A stretch of DNA of 64,000 nt, from NCBI RefSeq assembly GCF_020687765.1, contig NZ_JAJEWJ010000005.1, positions 186,001-250,000 of the forward strand, written 5' to 3'. Position numbers and translations under genes: made by a program. The stretch is from Sphingobacterium sp. FBM7-1 (GTDB lineage Bacteria; Bacteroidota; Bacteroidia; Sphingobacteriales; Sphingobacteriaceae). Below, piece by piece: positions 43,103 to 53,284 of this stretch; the first letter of the stretch is position 1, and every line of letters begins with the position of its first letter. The notes under the pieces were generated by a model. The model was given only the letters and a program-made list of their open reading frames with translations, was not told where the DNA came from and did not search any database.

Positions 43103-44488
43103 ATGGCTAAAGCGAAATCAACCTATTTCTGTCAACAATGCGGCTATCAGTCGGCCAAGTGGTTAGGACAATGCCCTTCGTGCAAACAGTGGAACAGCTT
43201 CGTCGAGGAAGTCGTCGAGAAAACCAGTTCCAAGGTGCCCGAATGGCGGAGTACCACCTTGCCGGCGACGTCCCGCCGCGCCAACAAAGCAGCGGTGATC
43301 AACGAGATCGTCTATCAGGACGAGCAGCGTTTAAGCACGCCCGACAGGGAGTTTAATCGGGTTTTGGGAGGCGGCATTGTACCCGGATCGTTGGTGCTGA
43401 TCGGCGGCGAACCGGGTATCGGAAAATCTACCTTGATGCTGCAGTTAGCCTTGGGCGTGCCGAAAGTAAAAACACTTTATATCTCCGGGGAGGAAAGCGA
43501 GCAGCAGATCAAGATGCGAGCCGAGCGCCTATCGCAGAACGCCACAGCAAACTGCTATATCTTAACAGAAACCTCTACGCAGCAGATCTTTAAGCAGATC
43601 GAAACCGTACAGCCCGATATCGTAGTGATCGATTCGATCCAAACCTTGCATTCCTCCCATATCGAGTCGGCTCCCGGCTCCGTATCGCAGGTGCGCGAAT
43701 GTACCGCCGAGCTGTTGCGTTTCGCTAAAGAGACCAGTACGCCCGTGTTTATCGTGGGGCATATCACGAAAGACGGCTCCATCGCCGGCCCCAAAGTACT
43801 CGAGCATATGGTTGATACCGTTTTGCAGTTTGAGGGCGACCGGAACCACGTGTACCGCATTCTGCGGGCGGTTAAAAACCGCTTCGGATCCGCTTCCGAA
43901 CTGGGTATCTACGAAATGCAAGGTTCCGGACTTCGGGAAGTTTCCAACCCCTCGGAGATTATGATCTCCCAGCGAGACGAACCCGTGAGTGGAGTGGCCA
44001 TTGCCGCCATGTTGGAAGGGATGCGTCCGCTGATGATTGAAGTACAAGCTCTGGTGAGTAACTCCGCTTTTGGTACCCCACAGCGTACCTCCACCGGTTT
44101 CGACACCAAGCGTTTGAGCATGTTGCTCGCCGTCTTAGAAAAGCGCTTCGGATTTCGGCTGAGTGCCCAGGATGTGTTTTTGAATATAGCCGGCGGATTA
44201 CGCGTTGAAGACCCTGCGATCGATTTAGCCGTTATCGCCGCGTTGATTTCCTCCCAGCAAGACATTCCTTTACCTTCGCAAGTCACCTTCGCCGGCGAAG
44301 TAGGCTTATCCGGCGAAATTCGCGCCGTCAACCGCATTGAGCAGCGTATCACAGAAGCCCAGAAGCTGGGCTTCGAGGGCATCTTTATTTCGAAATACAA
44401 CACGAAAGGGTTGGATGCCAAAAAGTATGACATTGCTATCCGTCCCATGGCGACCTTAGAAGATTTATTCCGTGCTTTGTTTGGGTAG
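43103..44488 (+). CDS. radA: DNA repair protein RadA
   Basis: 461 residues. N-terminal C4 zinc finger (CQQCGYQSAKWLGQCPSC), RecA-like ATPase with Walker A GGEPGIGKST, the RadA-specific VKNRFGSASE (KNRFG motif), and a Lon-protease-like C-terminal domain. It drives branch migration during recombinational repair. The gene stands alone, following the FecR remnant by 34 bp. Confidence 0.96.
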   Translation: MAKAKSTYFCQQCGYQSAKWLGQCPSCKQWNSFVEEVVEKTSSKVPEWRSTTLPATSRRANKAAVINEIVYQDEQRLSTPDREFNRVLGGGIVPGSLVLIGGEPGIGKSTLMLQLALGVPKVKTLYISGEESEQQIKMRAERLSQNATANCYILTETSTQQIFKQIETVQPDIVVIDSIQTLHSSHIESAPGSVSQVRECTAELLRFAKETSTPVFIVGHITKDGSIAGPKVLEHMVDTVLQFEGDRNHVYRILRAVKNRFGSASELGIYEMQGSGLREVSNPSEIMISQRDEPVSGVAIAAMLEGMRPLMIEVQALVSNSAFGTPQRTSTGFDTKRLSMLLAVLEKRFGFRLSAQDVFLNIAGGLRVEDPAIDLAVIAALISSQQDIPLPSQVTFAGEVGLSGEIRAVNRIEQRITEAQKLGFEGIFISKYNTKGLDAKKYDIAIRPMATLEDLFRALFG

Positions 44489-44531
44489 TAAAAAGGAATT
44501 TTTCTATTTTTATTTCTTATAACAGAAGCTT

Positions 44532-45395
44532 ATGGCATCAGGTGTTTTTGCGATTTTGGACGATATCGCAGCTTTAATGGACGACGTAGCCGTGACGGCT
44601 AAAGTTGCTACACGTAAAACGGCAGGTATATTAGGCGACGATTTGGCGGTCAATGCAGAAAAAGCTACCGGTTTTTTATCCTCTCGGGAAATTCCGGTTC
44701 TCTGGGCGATTACGAAAGGCTCCTTTATCAATAAGCTTATTATTGTCCCGGTGGCGTTATTGCTAAACGCTTTTTTTCCGATTGCCATAAAGATTGCTTT
44801 GATTTTGGGGGGCTTTTACCTAGCTTATGAAGGCGCGGAAAAGATTGTCGAATATTTCTTTCATCGTCCGAAGAATCAGGTGCCCATTGTAGAGAAAAAA
44901 GAAGAGGAAAGTATACAGGCCGAGAAAGCGAAAATCAGATCAGCGATAACGACAGATTTTATTCTTTCTGTGGAGATTGTGATCATCGCGTTAGGAACTG
45001 TGCTGGATAGAAGTCTGACAATACAAATTCTGACGGTCTCTGTTGTGGCGCTTTTGGCAACGGTAGGTGTATATGGTGTCGTGGCGCTCATCGTTCGGAT
45101 GGATGATACGGGTTATCGTATGATTAAATATAGCAATAGCAAAGGCTTTCTATCGGGCGTAGGGAAATTATTGGTGAAGTCCTTGCCGGTGGTTATAAAG
45201 TCGTTGGCTGTTATCGGAACGATTGCTTTATTGCTGGTATCTGGCGGTATTTTCGTCCATAATATTGACTATGTCCATAATCTTCTCCCGGCATTGCCGG
45301 CTATTGTTCAGGAATTTTTGGTAGGATTGGTTGTGGGTGTATTGGTGGTTGTGGTCGTCAACTTGATGAAAAGAGTTTTTAAGCGGGAGAAATAA
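44532..45395 (+). CDS. DUF808 family inner-membrane protein
   Basis: 287 residues. The N-terminus MASGVFAILDDIAALMDDVAVTAKVATRKTAGILGDDLAVNAEKATGF is the DUF808 (YedI-like) signature. At least five hydrophobic segments follow (LIIVPVALLLNAFFPIAIKIALILGGFYLAY, FILSVEIVIIALGTVL, IQILTVSVVALLATVGVYGVVALIV and two more), so it sits in the cytoplasmic membrane. Function is unknown. The DUF6377 gene starts 9 bp later, probably in the same transcript. Confidence 0.92.
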   Translation: MASGVFAILDDIAALMDDVAVTAKVATRKTAGILGDDLAVNAEKATGFLSSREIPVLWAITKGSFINKLIIVPVALLLNAFFPIAIKIALILGGFYLAYEGAEKIVEYFFHRPKNQVPIVEKKEEESIQAEKAKIRSAITTDFILSVEIVIIALGTVLDRSLTIQILTVSVVALLATVGVYGVVALIVRMDDTGYRMIKYSNSKGFLSGVGKLLVKSLPVVIKSLAVIGTIALLLVSGGIFVHNIDYVHNLLPALPAIVQEFLVGLVVGVLVVVVVNLMKRVFKREK

Positions 45396-45404
45396 GTATT
45401 GACT

Positions 45405-47081
45405 ATGGATAGGCTGTTGCTTCTCTTACTATGTGCTTTGATACTACCTAGGTTGTCCATACGCTGTGAAGTTGTCGGAAATGATCATACCTTAGCTAAT
45501 TTGTTGCGCTTCATTGACCGAAAGCAGGAATTTATGGACGTGAAAGAAATGAAGATCCAAGGTCTAGTACAAGCGTTTAACCAACTTGCCGACTACGATA
45601 GTACCCGATATTTAATTGCCAAACAGCTTTATCAGGAGTATACACCCTACAAATTGGATTCGGCCATTGTATATGCAGAATATAGTTTGCAACTGGCCCG
45701 GCGTTACGGCAATACCGAATGGATAACAGCGAGCAACCTTGATCTGGCAGCCTTACATTTCACGGCCGGTATGTATATCGACTCTTATAATATCTTACAA
45801 GATATATCGGTTGAACGGCTACCTCCATCCTTTCGTGTGAAATATTATGACGCGAGGAAAAGGTTATATAAGTTCTACTCTTCCGCCAGTCACTACGATG
45901 ATAAATATGAAGCTCGCAGTGATCTTTATCGGGATTCATTGCTCGATGAATTAGATCCTGAAAGTACACAATACCAGATTGTTTATGCGGAGAAACTACT
46001 GGATCATCAGCAGTTGGAGAAAGCCAAAATGATATTAATGCGACTTTTGAGTCAATCCGACGAAGAGAACCACGAGCGCGCTATCCTTTGTTATGCGCTG
46101 GCAACGGTCTTTAGGCAAGAAGGAAATATTTCCCTACAGCGTCGGTATTTGATACAGTCTGCTATATACGACATCAAGAACGCCATTAAGGAAAATGCAG
46201 CCATGAAAGCGTTGGCATCTTTGCTCTACGAAACGGAACATATTGAAGAAGCCTATAAATGTATACAGTCCTCCATGGAGGATGCTATCTTTTGCAATGC
46301 TCGTTTCCGTGCCTATGAAGCCTCGCAGATTTTTCCGATCATCGATTCCGCATATCAAGAAAAGGAAGCGCAGAAAAAGGATATGCTAACAGGTTTTTTG
46401 TTGTTGGTGTCCGTACTTTCTATTTTTCTGGCTTTAGCGATTATTTATGTGTATCGACAGATGAAAAGGATAAATCGAGTACGGGACGAGCTGTTTGAAG
46501 CGAATCAACGTTTGCAGGAGTTGAATGCCCGGTTGAACACGACCAACGACGCCCTGCATAAGACGAACCTTGAAGTATCCTCTATTAATAAAGACTTGGC
46601 AGAGGCCAATCACATTAAAGAAGCCTATATCGGTCAATTCCTGGATCTGTGCTCGACTTATATCGATAAACTGGAGCACTTTCAGACCATGCTGAAAAAG
46701 ATGGTCATGGGTGGCAAAATGGATGAGCTCCTGAAGCGTTTAAAATCAAGAGATATGATTGAACGGGAAGTAAAAGAGCTGTTTTCTACGTTTGACCATA
46801 TTTTTCTTCATATCTATCCGAATTTTGTCGATGATTTTAATGCGCTGTTAATGGAAGACGAGCGCTTTGTGCTGAAAAACAATGAGCTTTTAAATACAGA
46901 ACTCCGCATATTTGCTTTAATCCGACTGGGTATTACAGATAGTTCAAAAATTGCAGGATTTCTCCATTATTCCACCAACACGATTTATAGTTATCGCACT
47001 CGGATAAGAAATAAAGCACGCGTCCCTAGAGAAGAGTTTGACGATATGGTCATGAAAATAGGAAGAATTAGCAAGATTTAG
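45405..47081 (+). CDS. DUF6377 regulator with TPR sensor, membrane helix and C-terminal HTH
   Basis: 558 residues from ATG 45405 (a TTG at 45399 is less likely). A signal-like segment (LLLLLLCALILPRLS) precedes about 290 residues of TPR-like helices (YAEYSLQLARRYGNTEWITASNLDLAALHFTAG and similar). A membrane helix lies at about 327-349 (MLTGFLLLVSVLSIFLALAIIYVY), then a coiled coil (DELFEANQRLQELNARL), and the DUF6377 end with a LuxR-like helix-turn-helix: ELRIFALIRLGITDSSKIAGFLHYSTNTIYSYRTRIRNKA. Members stand beside SusC/D operons and are thought to sense the imported glycan or its products. Here it directly precedes the dextran locus. Confidence 0.9.
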   Translation: MDRLLLLLLCALILPRLSIRCEVVGNDHTLANLLRFIDRKQEFMDVKEMKIQGLVQAFNQLADYDSTRYLIAKQLYQEYTPYKLDSAIVYAEYSLQLARRYGNTEWITASNLDLAALHFTAGMYIDSYNILQDISVERLPPSFRVKYYDARKRLYKFYSSASHYDDKYEARSDLYRDSLLDELDPESTQYQIVYAEKLLDHQQLEKAKMILMRLLSQSDEENHERAILCYALATVFRQEGNISLQRRYLIQSAIYDIKNAIKENAAMKALASLLYETEHIEEAYKCIQSSMEDAIFCNARFRAYEASQIFPIIDSAYQEKEAQKKDMLTGFLLLVSVLSIFLALAIIYVYRQMKRINRVRDELFEANQRLQELNARLNTTNDALHKTNLEVSSINKDLAEANHIKEAYIGQFLDLCSTYIDKLEHFQTMLKKMVMGGKMDELLKRLKSRDMIEREVKELFSTFDHIFLHIYPNFVDDFNALLMEDERFVLKNNELLNTELRIFALIRLGITDSSKIAGFLHYSTNTIYSYRTRIRNKARVPREEFDDMVMKIGRISKI

Positions 47082-47180
47082 CATTATACTTTCTATATTT
47101 TTCATATCCTGTTTTTTGTATAATCATCTGTTTGTCAGAAAGTTGATTTGTTTTCAGGTCTATATTTTATCTTGACGCCC

Positions 47181-47210
47181 TTTTTTAGACCTAATTCTCT
47201 CCTAGCTTTG
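47181..47210 (+). promoter_or_regulatory. Promoter candidate for the susC operon
   Basis: TAGCTTTG at 47203-47210 fits TAnnTTTG, 81 bp before ATG 47291. T-rich DNA lies at the -33 position but no exact TTG. The 5' leader of about 75 nt would be free for regulation. Confidence 0.45.
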
Positions 47211-47290
47211 TATAAGACTTCCAAGAGTAAACCTGATAGAGGCTGGCGGTCAATTATAAATTGTGTTATTCATTAAAGTAAGTGTCATTT

Positions 47291-50200
47291 ATGAAGATTT
47301 TTTATCGTCACATGCGTTTCGCTGCAGTGCATTTCCTACTCGTTGTAGTGAGTGTACTAATACACGTCAATGTGTATGCGCAGCAGCGTAGCATCTCCGG
47401 TACTGTATCAGATGACGGTGGTAATCCTGTTATAGGAGCCTCGGTTGCTATTTTGGGGAAAAGTGCGGCAACGCGTACCGACGCCAATGGACAGTTTTCG
47501 CTGCAAGCAGAAACGGGAGATGTATTACACGTCACCTCGATTGGCTATTCATTGATTGAGCAAGCTGTAGATGCTTCATCTGTTTATCGGATCACGCTAC
47601 TTGAAAGCCAGGAAGAGTTGGAGGAGATTGTGGTAGTGGGTTATGGTACGGTCCGTAAGCGGGATCTAACGGGGTCAATGGCCTCGGTCGGTTCAGAGGC
47701 AATGAAAGATCGGCCTGTAGCTAATATTGGAGAAGCACTGCAAGGGCGGGCATCCGGTGTACAGATTGTGAATAGTGGATCGCCGGGAAGCAATGTATCT
47801 ATTCAGATACGTGGATTGGGGTCAATCAATAACAGTGCTCCGCTGCTGGTCATCGACGGGGTTCCTACCGATCTTGCATTGAACGCCTTGAATCCCAATG
47901 ATGTAGAAACCATTGATATCCTCAAAGATGCGTCAGCAACGGCTATTTACGGTTCGCGTGGTGCAAATGGTGTGGTGCTGATTACTACCAAAAAGGGACA
48001 TAAAAATAAGGGAACCTTCGCTGCCAGTGCCAATTTTGCAACGCAGGAGGCAACCAGTCTTCCTAAAATGTTGAATGCCGCACAGTTTGCCTCGTTGCAC
48101 AATGAAATGACGGCCAATAACAATGAACGGCAACGGCCCGACTTTGCCGATCCTACGCTTTTGGGAGAAGGCACTGACTGGACTGATGCGCTATTGCGTA
48201 GGGACCACCTGTCTAACTATTCCCTATCCTATTCGGGGGGAGGAGAGAAAAATACTTATTACGTTTCAGGGGGTATCTTGAGCCAAGATGGTATTGTATT
48301 GAATACATCCTACAAGCGTTATACCTTTCAGTTTAATAATGAGGCCCAACAGACTTCTTGGCTGAAAATGGGGAATAACCTGAGCTTGAGCCATGATATT
48401 AAAAAGAATGGCTCTTACAGCGTTTTGAATACATTGGCCTCATTGCCCACGCAACCCATATACAATGAAGACGGTAGCTTCTCCGGACCGGGAAATGAAG
48501 CGATTTTCTATGGAGATTTGAGGAACCCCATCGGTACCGCTTTATTGGATCAAAATACCACCAATGGATATAATCTGTTGGGCAACTTGTATGCGGAGGC
48601 AAAGTTTTTAGACCATTTTACGTTCAAAACCATCGTTGGCCTGGACTATAAAGCATGGGACAATGTGAACTTTGCTCCCAAATATGATTGGAAACCCATT
48701 CCCGTACCGAATTCATTCCGGAGCGAGAGTTCCAACAAGAGTCTGACGTATCTGTGGGATAATACATTGACGTATACCAATACCTTCGATGGCATTCACG
48801 ACGTTAACATTATGGTCGGTTCCAGTGCCCAGAACAATGAGTATAACTACATGACGGGCAGTATTAAAGAGTTTCTATCCGATAACAACAACCAGCTCAA
48901 CAACGGCTTGCTCGACCCGACGGTTGGCGGCAGTCGGAATGAGTGGGCACTTCTTTCTTTTTTCGGTCGTGCCAATTATACCTTCGACAATAAGTATTTA
49001 CTTACAGCCACGGTACGTCATGACGGAACCTCCCGTATTGCACCAGGCAATCGTTGGGGAACGTTTCCTTCTTTTGCGGCTGCTTGGCGGATCTCCGAAG
49101 AAGATTTCTTTAACAAGAACCATATTTTCGGAGATGTAAAAGTACGCGCCGGATATGGTGTCACCGGTAATCAGGCCGTTTTGGATATCTATGCAGCATC
49201 CGCACGCCTCAATACCTCTAGATACGTGTTTAATGACACGCCGGTCTCAACGTTGTATCCATTGGTCATGCCAAACCCAAATATTCGCTGGGAAACGATC
49301 AAACAGACGAATGTCGGGGTCGATGCCGCATTTTTTGAAAACAGGATCAATGTCACATTTGATGCCTATATCAAGAAAACCTCCGATATGTTGGTCAGTA
49401 TGGTTGTACCGATCACCACGGGATATTCCGATATCTATACGCCGATGATCAATGCGGGTGAAGTAGAAAATAAAGGGTGGGAGTTGACCATCGGAAGTGA
49501 TAACCTACGTGGAGATTTCAAATGGCATTCTGATTTTAATATTTCGTACAACAGAAATAAGATTGTAAACCTGCATGGTGATGTGCCGATCTATTTCGGA
49601 TACCAGTCCCATACCGTTGGACAGCCAGTATCGGCATTTTATGGTTGGCGTACCAATGGTCTTTTCCAAAATTGGGATGAGGTGAATAACTACGCACATC
49701 AATATCAGGGTCCAGACCCGGCGAATAGTACCGCGCCCGGGGACATCAAATTTTTGGATTTAAATAAAGATGGTGTGGTTAATGATTACGATCGTACCTA
49801 TCTGGGGAATCCAACGCCAAGCTGGAGTTTTGCCATAGGCAACAGGTTGTCTTATAAAAATTTTGATATGGAATTGTTTTTACAAGGTGTAGCAGGCAAT
49901 CAGATATACAATGCCAACCGGGTGACATTGGAAGGTATGTATACGATTCGTAACCAGACGACGAAAGTACAAGAGCGTTGGACGGGTGAAGGAACGAGCA
50001 ACGAAATGCCCCGTGCGATTTATAGTGATCCCAACCGAAACACCCGTAATTCGGATCGTTTTATCGAAGAAGGAAAATATTTGCGCCTGAAAAATGTGAC
50101 AATCGGTTATACGTTACCGAATACCATATCGGAGCGCGCGAAAATCAGCAGTTTACGTTTTTATCTGTCGGGTCAGAATTTGCTGACCTGGACGAATTAC

Positions 50201-50293
50201 TCGGGTTTTGATCCGGAAGTAATCGGTGGAGTAGACAACAGTAATTATCCGATCACCCGAAACCTGAGTTTAGGTGTAGATTTTAGATTCTAA
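47291..50293 (+). CDS. SusC/RagA family TonB-dependent outer-membrane transporter
   Basis: 1000 residues from ATG 47291 (a GTG at 47282 is less likely). Signal peptide to about residue 31, then a carboxypeptidase-regulatory-like domain (ISGTVSDDGGNPVIGASVAI), the SusC box EEIVVVGYGTVRKRDLTGSMASV, a plug with SGVQIVNSGSPGSNVSIQIRGLGSINNSAPLLVIDGV, and a beta-barrel ending in NLSLGVDFRF. It imports oligosaccharides bound by the SusD partner, powered by TonB. Gene order and downstream enzymes point to alpha-glucan, most likely dextran. Confidence 0.96.
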   Translation: MKIFYRHMRFAAVHFLLVVVSVLIHVNVYAQQRSISGTVSDDGGNPVIGASVAILGKSAATRTDANGQFSLQAETGDVLHVTSIGYSLIEQAVDASSVYRITLLESQEELEEIVVVGYGTVRKRDLTGSMASVGSEAMKDRPVANIGEALQGRASGVQIVNSGSPGSNVSIQIRGLGSINNSAPLLVIDGVPTDLALNALNPNDVETIDILKDASATAIYGSRGANGVVLITTKKGHKNKGTFAASANFATQEATSLPKMLNAAQFASLHNEMTANNNERQRPDFADPTLLGEGTDWTDALLRRDHLSNYSLSYSGGGEKNTYYVSGGILSQDGIVLNTSYKRYTFQFNNEAQQTSWLKMGNNLSLSHDIKKNGSYSVLNTLASLPTQPIYNEDGSFSGPGNEAIFYGDLRNPIGTALLDQNTTNGYNLLGNLYAEAKFLDHFTFKTIVGLDYKAWDNVNFAPKYDWKPIPVPNSFRSESSNKSLTYLWDNTLTYTNTFDGIHDVNIMVGSSAQNNEYNYMTGSIKEFLSDNNNQLNNGLLDPTVGGSRNEWALLSFFGRANYTFDNKYLLTATVRHDGTSRIAPGNRWGTFPSFAAAWRISEEDFFNKNHIFGDVKVRAGYGVTGNQAVLDIYAASARLNTSRYVFNDTPVSTLYPLVMPNPNIRWETIKQTNVGVDAAFFENRINVTFDAYIKKTSDMLVSMVVPITTGYSDIYTPMINAGEVENKGWELTIGSDNLRGDFKWHSDFNISYNRNKIVNLHGDVPIYFGYQSHTVGQPVSAFYGWRTNGLFQNWDEVNNYAHQYQGPDPANSTAPGDIKFLDLNKDGVVNDYDRTYLGNPTPSWSFAIGNRLSYKNFDMELFLQGVAGNQIYNANRVTLEGMYTIRNQTTKVQERWTGEGTSNEMPRAIYSDPNRNTRNSDRFIEEGKYLRLKNVTIGYTLPNTISERAKISSLRFYLSGQNLLTWTNYSGFDPEVIGGVDNSNYPITRNLSLGVDFRF

Positions 50294-50312
50294 AGCATTC
50301 AGCATAACGATT

Positions 50313-51800
50313 ATGAACAAGATATTTTATACGGCTTTTTTAATTTTTCCTTTACTATTCAGTGCCTGCTCGGGTTTCTTGGATAAAGAACCCTTTGAAG
50401 ACCCGAGTGCCGAGTCGGTAAAAGATGCTGCTTCAGCCGTGGCGATGGTAAATGCCGCCTATCAGCCTTTGCAGCGTCCTAAATTATACAATATGCGTAT
50501 CTGGTCATTGGATATCATGGCGGGAAACAGTGCCGTGGGTGCTGGTGGTGGCGATGATGGTATCGAAACAATACAGTTGGCCAATTTTTCTACCGGGCCA
50601 GACAATTTTGCAGCAGTTGACCTCTGGCGGGGGCCGAACCCGGGAATATTATATTGCAACACGGTGTTGGAGAATGTGCCCGATATGGATATTGACGAGA
50701 ACCTTAAAAACCGGATTATCGGTGAGGCAAAGTTCCTACGGGCGCATTATTATTTCCTGTTGGTACAACTTTTTGGCGATGTGCCGATGAGTTTGGTCCC
50801 TCCGAAACCAAGTGATGATTTGAACCAGGAACGGATAGACAAAAACCGCATTTACAATGAAGTCATTATACCCGATCTGAATGATGCCATCAATCTGTTG
50901 CCCCGACGGGAAGAATATGGAGACGAAGATAAAGGGCGTGCAACAAAAGGAGCGGCCGCAGGGATGTTGGCGAAGGTATACCTAACGCTGAAACAATATG
51001 AGCAGGCAGTCGAGATGTGTAACCTCGTAGCTGATTACGGCTATGTACTCAATCCGGATTATAGTGATTGCTTCGGCGGGGAAAAAAGGCATAAAAACAC
51101 ACCCGAATCACTCTTTGAAGTACAATATTATGGACTTACAAATGCAGGTTTTTGGGATGATGAAAACCAGGCAAATTGGCTGAGCACCTACATGGGGCCG
51201 CGTAACTCCGGCTGGGTAGGTGGTGGCTACGGCTGGAACCAACCAACGGAAGAATTCGTCAGCCAATATGAAGAAGGCGATTTGCGCAAAGATAAAACCG
51301 TACTCTATGAAGGTGGGCCTTTGTTTGACGGCAAGCAATACAAATCCAATATGTCTTCCACGGGATATAACGTCCGGAAATTTCTGGTACCCCTGTCTGT
51401 ATCGCCGGATTACAACACGAATGCGGCAAATATCGTGGTGCTACGTTATGCTGATGTATTGCTGATGAAAGCCGAAGCACTAAACGAGCTTGGCCGAACA
51501 GGAGAAGCTGTAGAGCCCTTGTATGGGGTTCGCGAACGTGCTGGGTTAACCAATAAGCAGGAGCTCGAAAATTTGTCGCAAAGTGAGATGCGCGAAAAGA
51601 TCCGTCAAGAGCGGCGTATAGAGCTGGCTTTTGAAGGGCACCGTTGGTTTGATATGATCCGTTGGGATAACGGCCAGTATGCGTTAGACTTTCTGCACAG
51701 CATCGGTAAGCTGAACGCAGCCAGAAAGCATCTATTGCTTCCTATTCCACAACTGGAAAGAGATGCCAACCCGAAATTGAAACAGAATCCCGGTTATTAA
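50313..51800 (+). CDS. SusD/RagB family glycan-binding lipoprotein
   Basis: 495 residues. Lipoprotein signal with FSAC lipobox (Cys 19). SusD features: an N-terminal GFLDKEPFEDPS, TPR-like helices (IIGEAKFLRAHYYFLLVQLFGDVP), GMLAKVYLTLKQYEQAVEMC and the typical C-terminus RQERRIELAFEGHRWFDMIRW...LLPIPQLERDANPKLKQNPGY. It caps the SusC channel on the cell surface. It follows susC by 19 bp. Confidence 0.96.
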   Translation: MNKIFYTAFLIFPLLFSACSGFLDKEPFEDPSAESVKDAASAVAMVNAAYQPLQRPKLYNMRIWSLDIMAGNSAVGAGGGDDGIETIQLANFSTGPDNFAAVDLWRGPNPGILYCNTVLENVPDMDIDENLKNRIIGEAKFLRAHYYFLLVQLFGDVPMSLVPPKPSDDLNQERIDKNRIYNEVIIPDLNDAINLLPRREEYGDEDKGRATKGAAAGMLAKVYLTLKQYEQAVEMCNLVADYGYVLNPDYSDCFGGEKRHKNTPESLFEVQYYGLTNAGFWDDENQANWLSTYMGPRNSGWVGGGYGWNQPTEEFVSQYEEGDLRKDKTVLYEGGPLFDGKQYKSNMSSTGYNVRKFLVPLSVSPDYNTNAANIVVLRYADVLLMKAEALNELGRTGEAVEPLYGVRERAGLTNKQELENLSQSEMREKIRQERRIELAFEGHRWFDMIRWDNGQYALDFLHSIGKLNAARKHLLLPIPQLERDANPKLKQNPGY

Positions 51801-51801
51801 T

Positions 51802-53274
51802 ATGTTTACGATGAAGAAGATATATCATATCCTGAGCCTATGTTTAGTAATCCCCATGCTATGGAGCTCTTGTAAAGAAGATTTTGGCGGTATAGATTAT
51901 CCCGATGGGCCGTTGGCCTTATCCGTAGATGAATCGGATGTCGTTTTGGACGTGGCCGTACCGGAAAGCGATGCAATTACCTTTCAGTGGACTCCAGGAT
52001 CGAATTTTGGATCCAATGCTGCGATAAAGTATACCTTTGAGCTGGCGGTAAGGGGGACAAATTTTGACGAAGCGGTCAGTAGTACGCACGACCAGGGGAA
52101 TACGATACTGGCCTATCGGACAGCCGCCCTCAACAGCTTATTGCTTGATGATTTTGGCGTGGAACCCGGGAGTTCGGTAGAACTGGAGGCCCGTGTAACG
52201 GCGCATGTGCAGGCGGAAGGTATAGCGCCTCAAGTTTCTGACGTTGTCGTGATAACCGTGCAGACCTATAAGCCGGTTAGTTCCACGTTATTCCTGATCG
52301 GCAGTGCGACACCGAATGGATGGAGTGCAGATGACCCGACACCGATGAATGCCACGCAGGGTACGCCGGGAGTCTTTATGTGGCAAGGCAATTTAGTTCC
52401 GGGCGAGTTTAAATTTATCACGACAGAAGGTCAGTTTGCGCCTTCCTACAACCGTGGCGACAACGACAATACCCTGTATTTTAGGGAGTCAGAAGACGAT
52501 CCGTATGATGAGCCGTTCCATATCACGGAAGCAGGAACGTATCAGATTAGGGTTAACTTGATTGCCCGGACGATTGATATTGTAGAAGCAGCAGGGCCAC
52601 CGTATGGCGAACTTTGGTTTGTCGGGGGCTTTACGGGATGGCAGTTTGAGCCGATGGTGCAGGATGCCAATGATCCATTTATCTTTTACTACCACGCTGC
52701 ACTGAGCTCAGATGCCGGATCGGATGAATTCAAGATCGCTACTCGGCCGGATTTTGATCAGAGCGTCGTATTCCTACGTCCCGAAACCAACGGACAAGGA
52801 GTAGGTGCGGATTTGCCGGTGGTGAGCTGGTCGGAAGGTGAAAACGCAGCGGACTATAAGTGGAAAATATCGGATGGAACGTACAAAGTCAGGTTGGATC
52901 TGCGTGAAAATAAAATCGATATTGTACCCTTCACCCCCTATACTAATATGTATCTGGTGGGGGATGCGACACCCAATGGATGGGATGTGGAAAATGCAAC
53001 AGCCATGGCAAAAGGGAGTACAGCTTACCAATTTACATGGACGGGGGCGTTAAAAGCCGGGGAGTTAAAATTTAGCTGTGATAAGCAGGCAGACTGGAAT
53101 GGAGCTTGGTTCCTGGCTCTGGCCAATGGGATAGAGCCTACCGGTGATGTGGAACAGATACTGTTCAGTAATCCCGGCTCTAATCCGGATAATAAGTGGA
53201 AGATCGCGTCTGCGGGAACATATACGATTACCCTGGATCAATTAAAACATACCGTAGTCATTGAAAAACAATAG
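51802..53274 (+). CDS. SusE/SusF-like surface glycan-binding lipoprotein
   Basis: 490 residues; start 51802 or 51811. Lipobox LWSSC. A SusE-like N-terminal domain (DVVLDVAVPESDAITFQWTPGSNFGSNAAIKYTFEL) is followed by three similar starch-binding-like units, each opening LFLIGSATPNGWSADDPTPMNA, LWFVGGFTGWQFEPM or MYLVGDATPNGWDVENATAM and containing a W-x-G/W-TGAL...GE-FK segment. Such proteins hold alpha-glucans at the cell surface. It ends 14 bp inside the region before the GH66 start, in the same operon. Confidence 0.92.
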   Translation: MFTMKKIYHILSLCLVIPMLWSSCKEDFGGIDYPDGPLALSVDESDVVLDVAVPESDAITFQWTPGSNFGSNAAIKYTFELAVRGTNFDEAVSSTHDQGNTILAYRTAALNSLLLDDFGVEPGSSVELEARVTAHVQAEGIAPQVSDVVVITVQTYKPVSSTLFLIGSATPNGWSADDPTPMNATQGTPGVFMWQGNLVPGEFKFITTEGQFAPSYNRGDNDNTLYFRESEDDPYDEPFHITEAGTYQIRVNLIARTIDIVEAAGPPYGELWFVGGFTGWQFEPMVQDANDPFIFYYHAALSSDAGSDEFKIATRPDFDQSVVFLRPETNGQGVGADLPVVSWSEGENAADYKWKISDGTYKVRLDLRENKIDIVPFTPYTNMYLVGDATPNGWDVENATAMAKGSTAYQFTWTGALKAGELKFSCDKQADWNGAWFLALANGIEPTGDVEQILFSNPGSNPDNKWKIASAGTYTITLDQLKHTVVIEKQ

Positions 53275-53284
53275 GAGAAAGAAA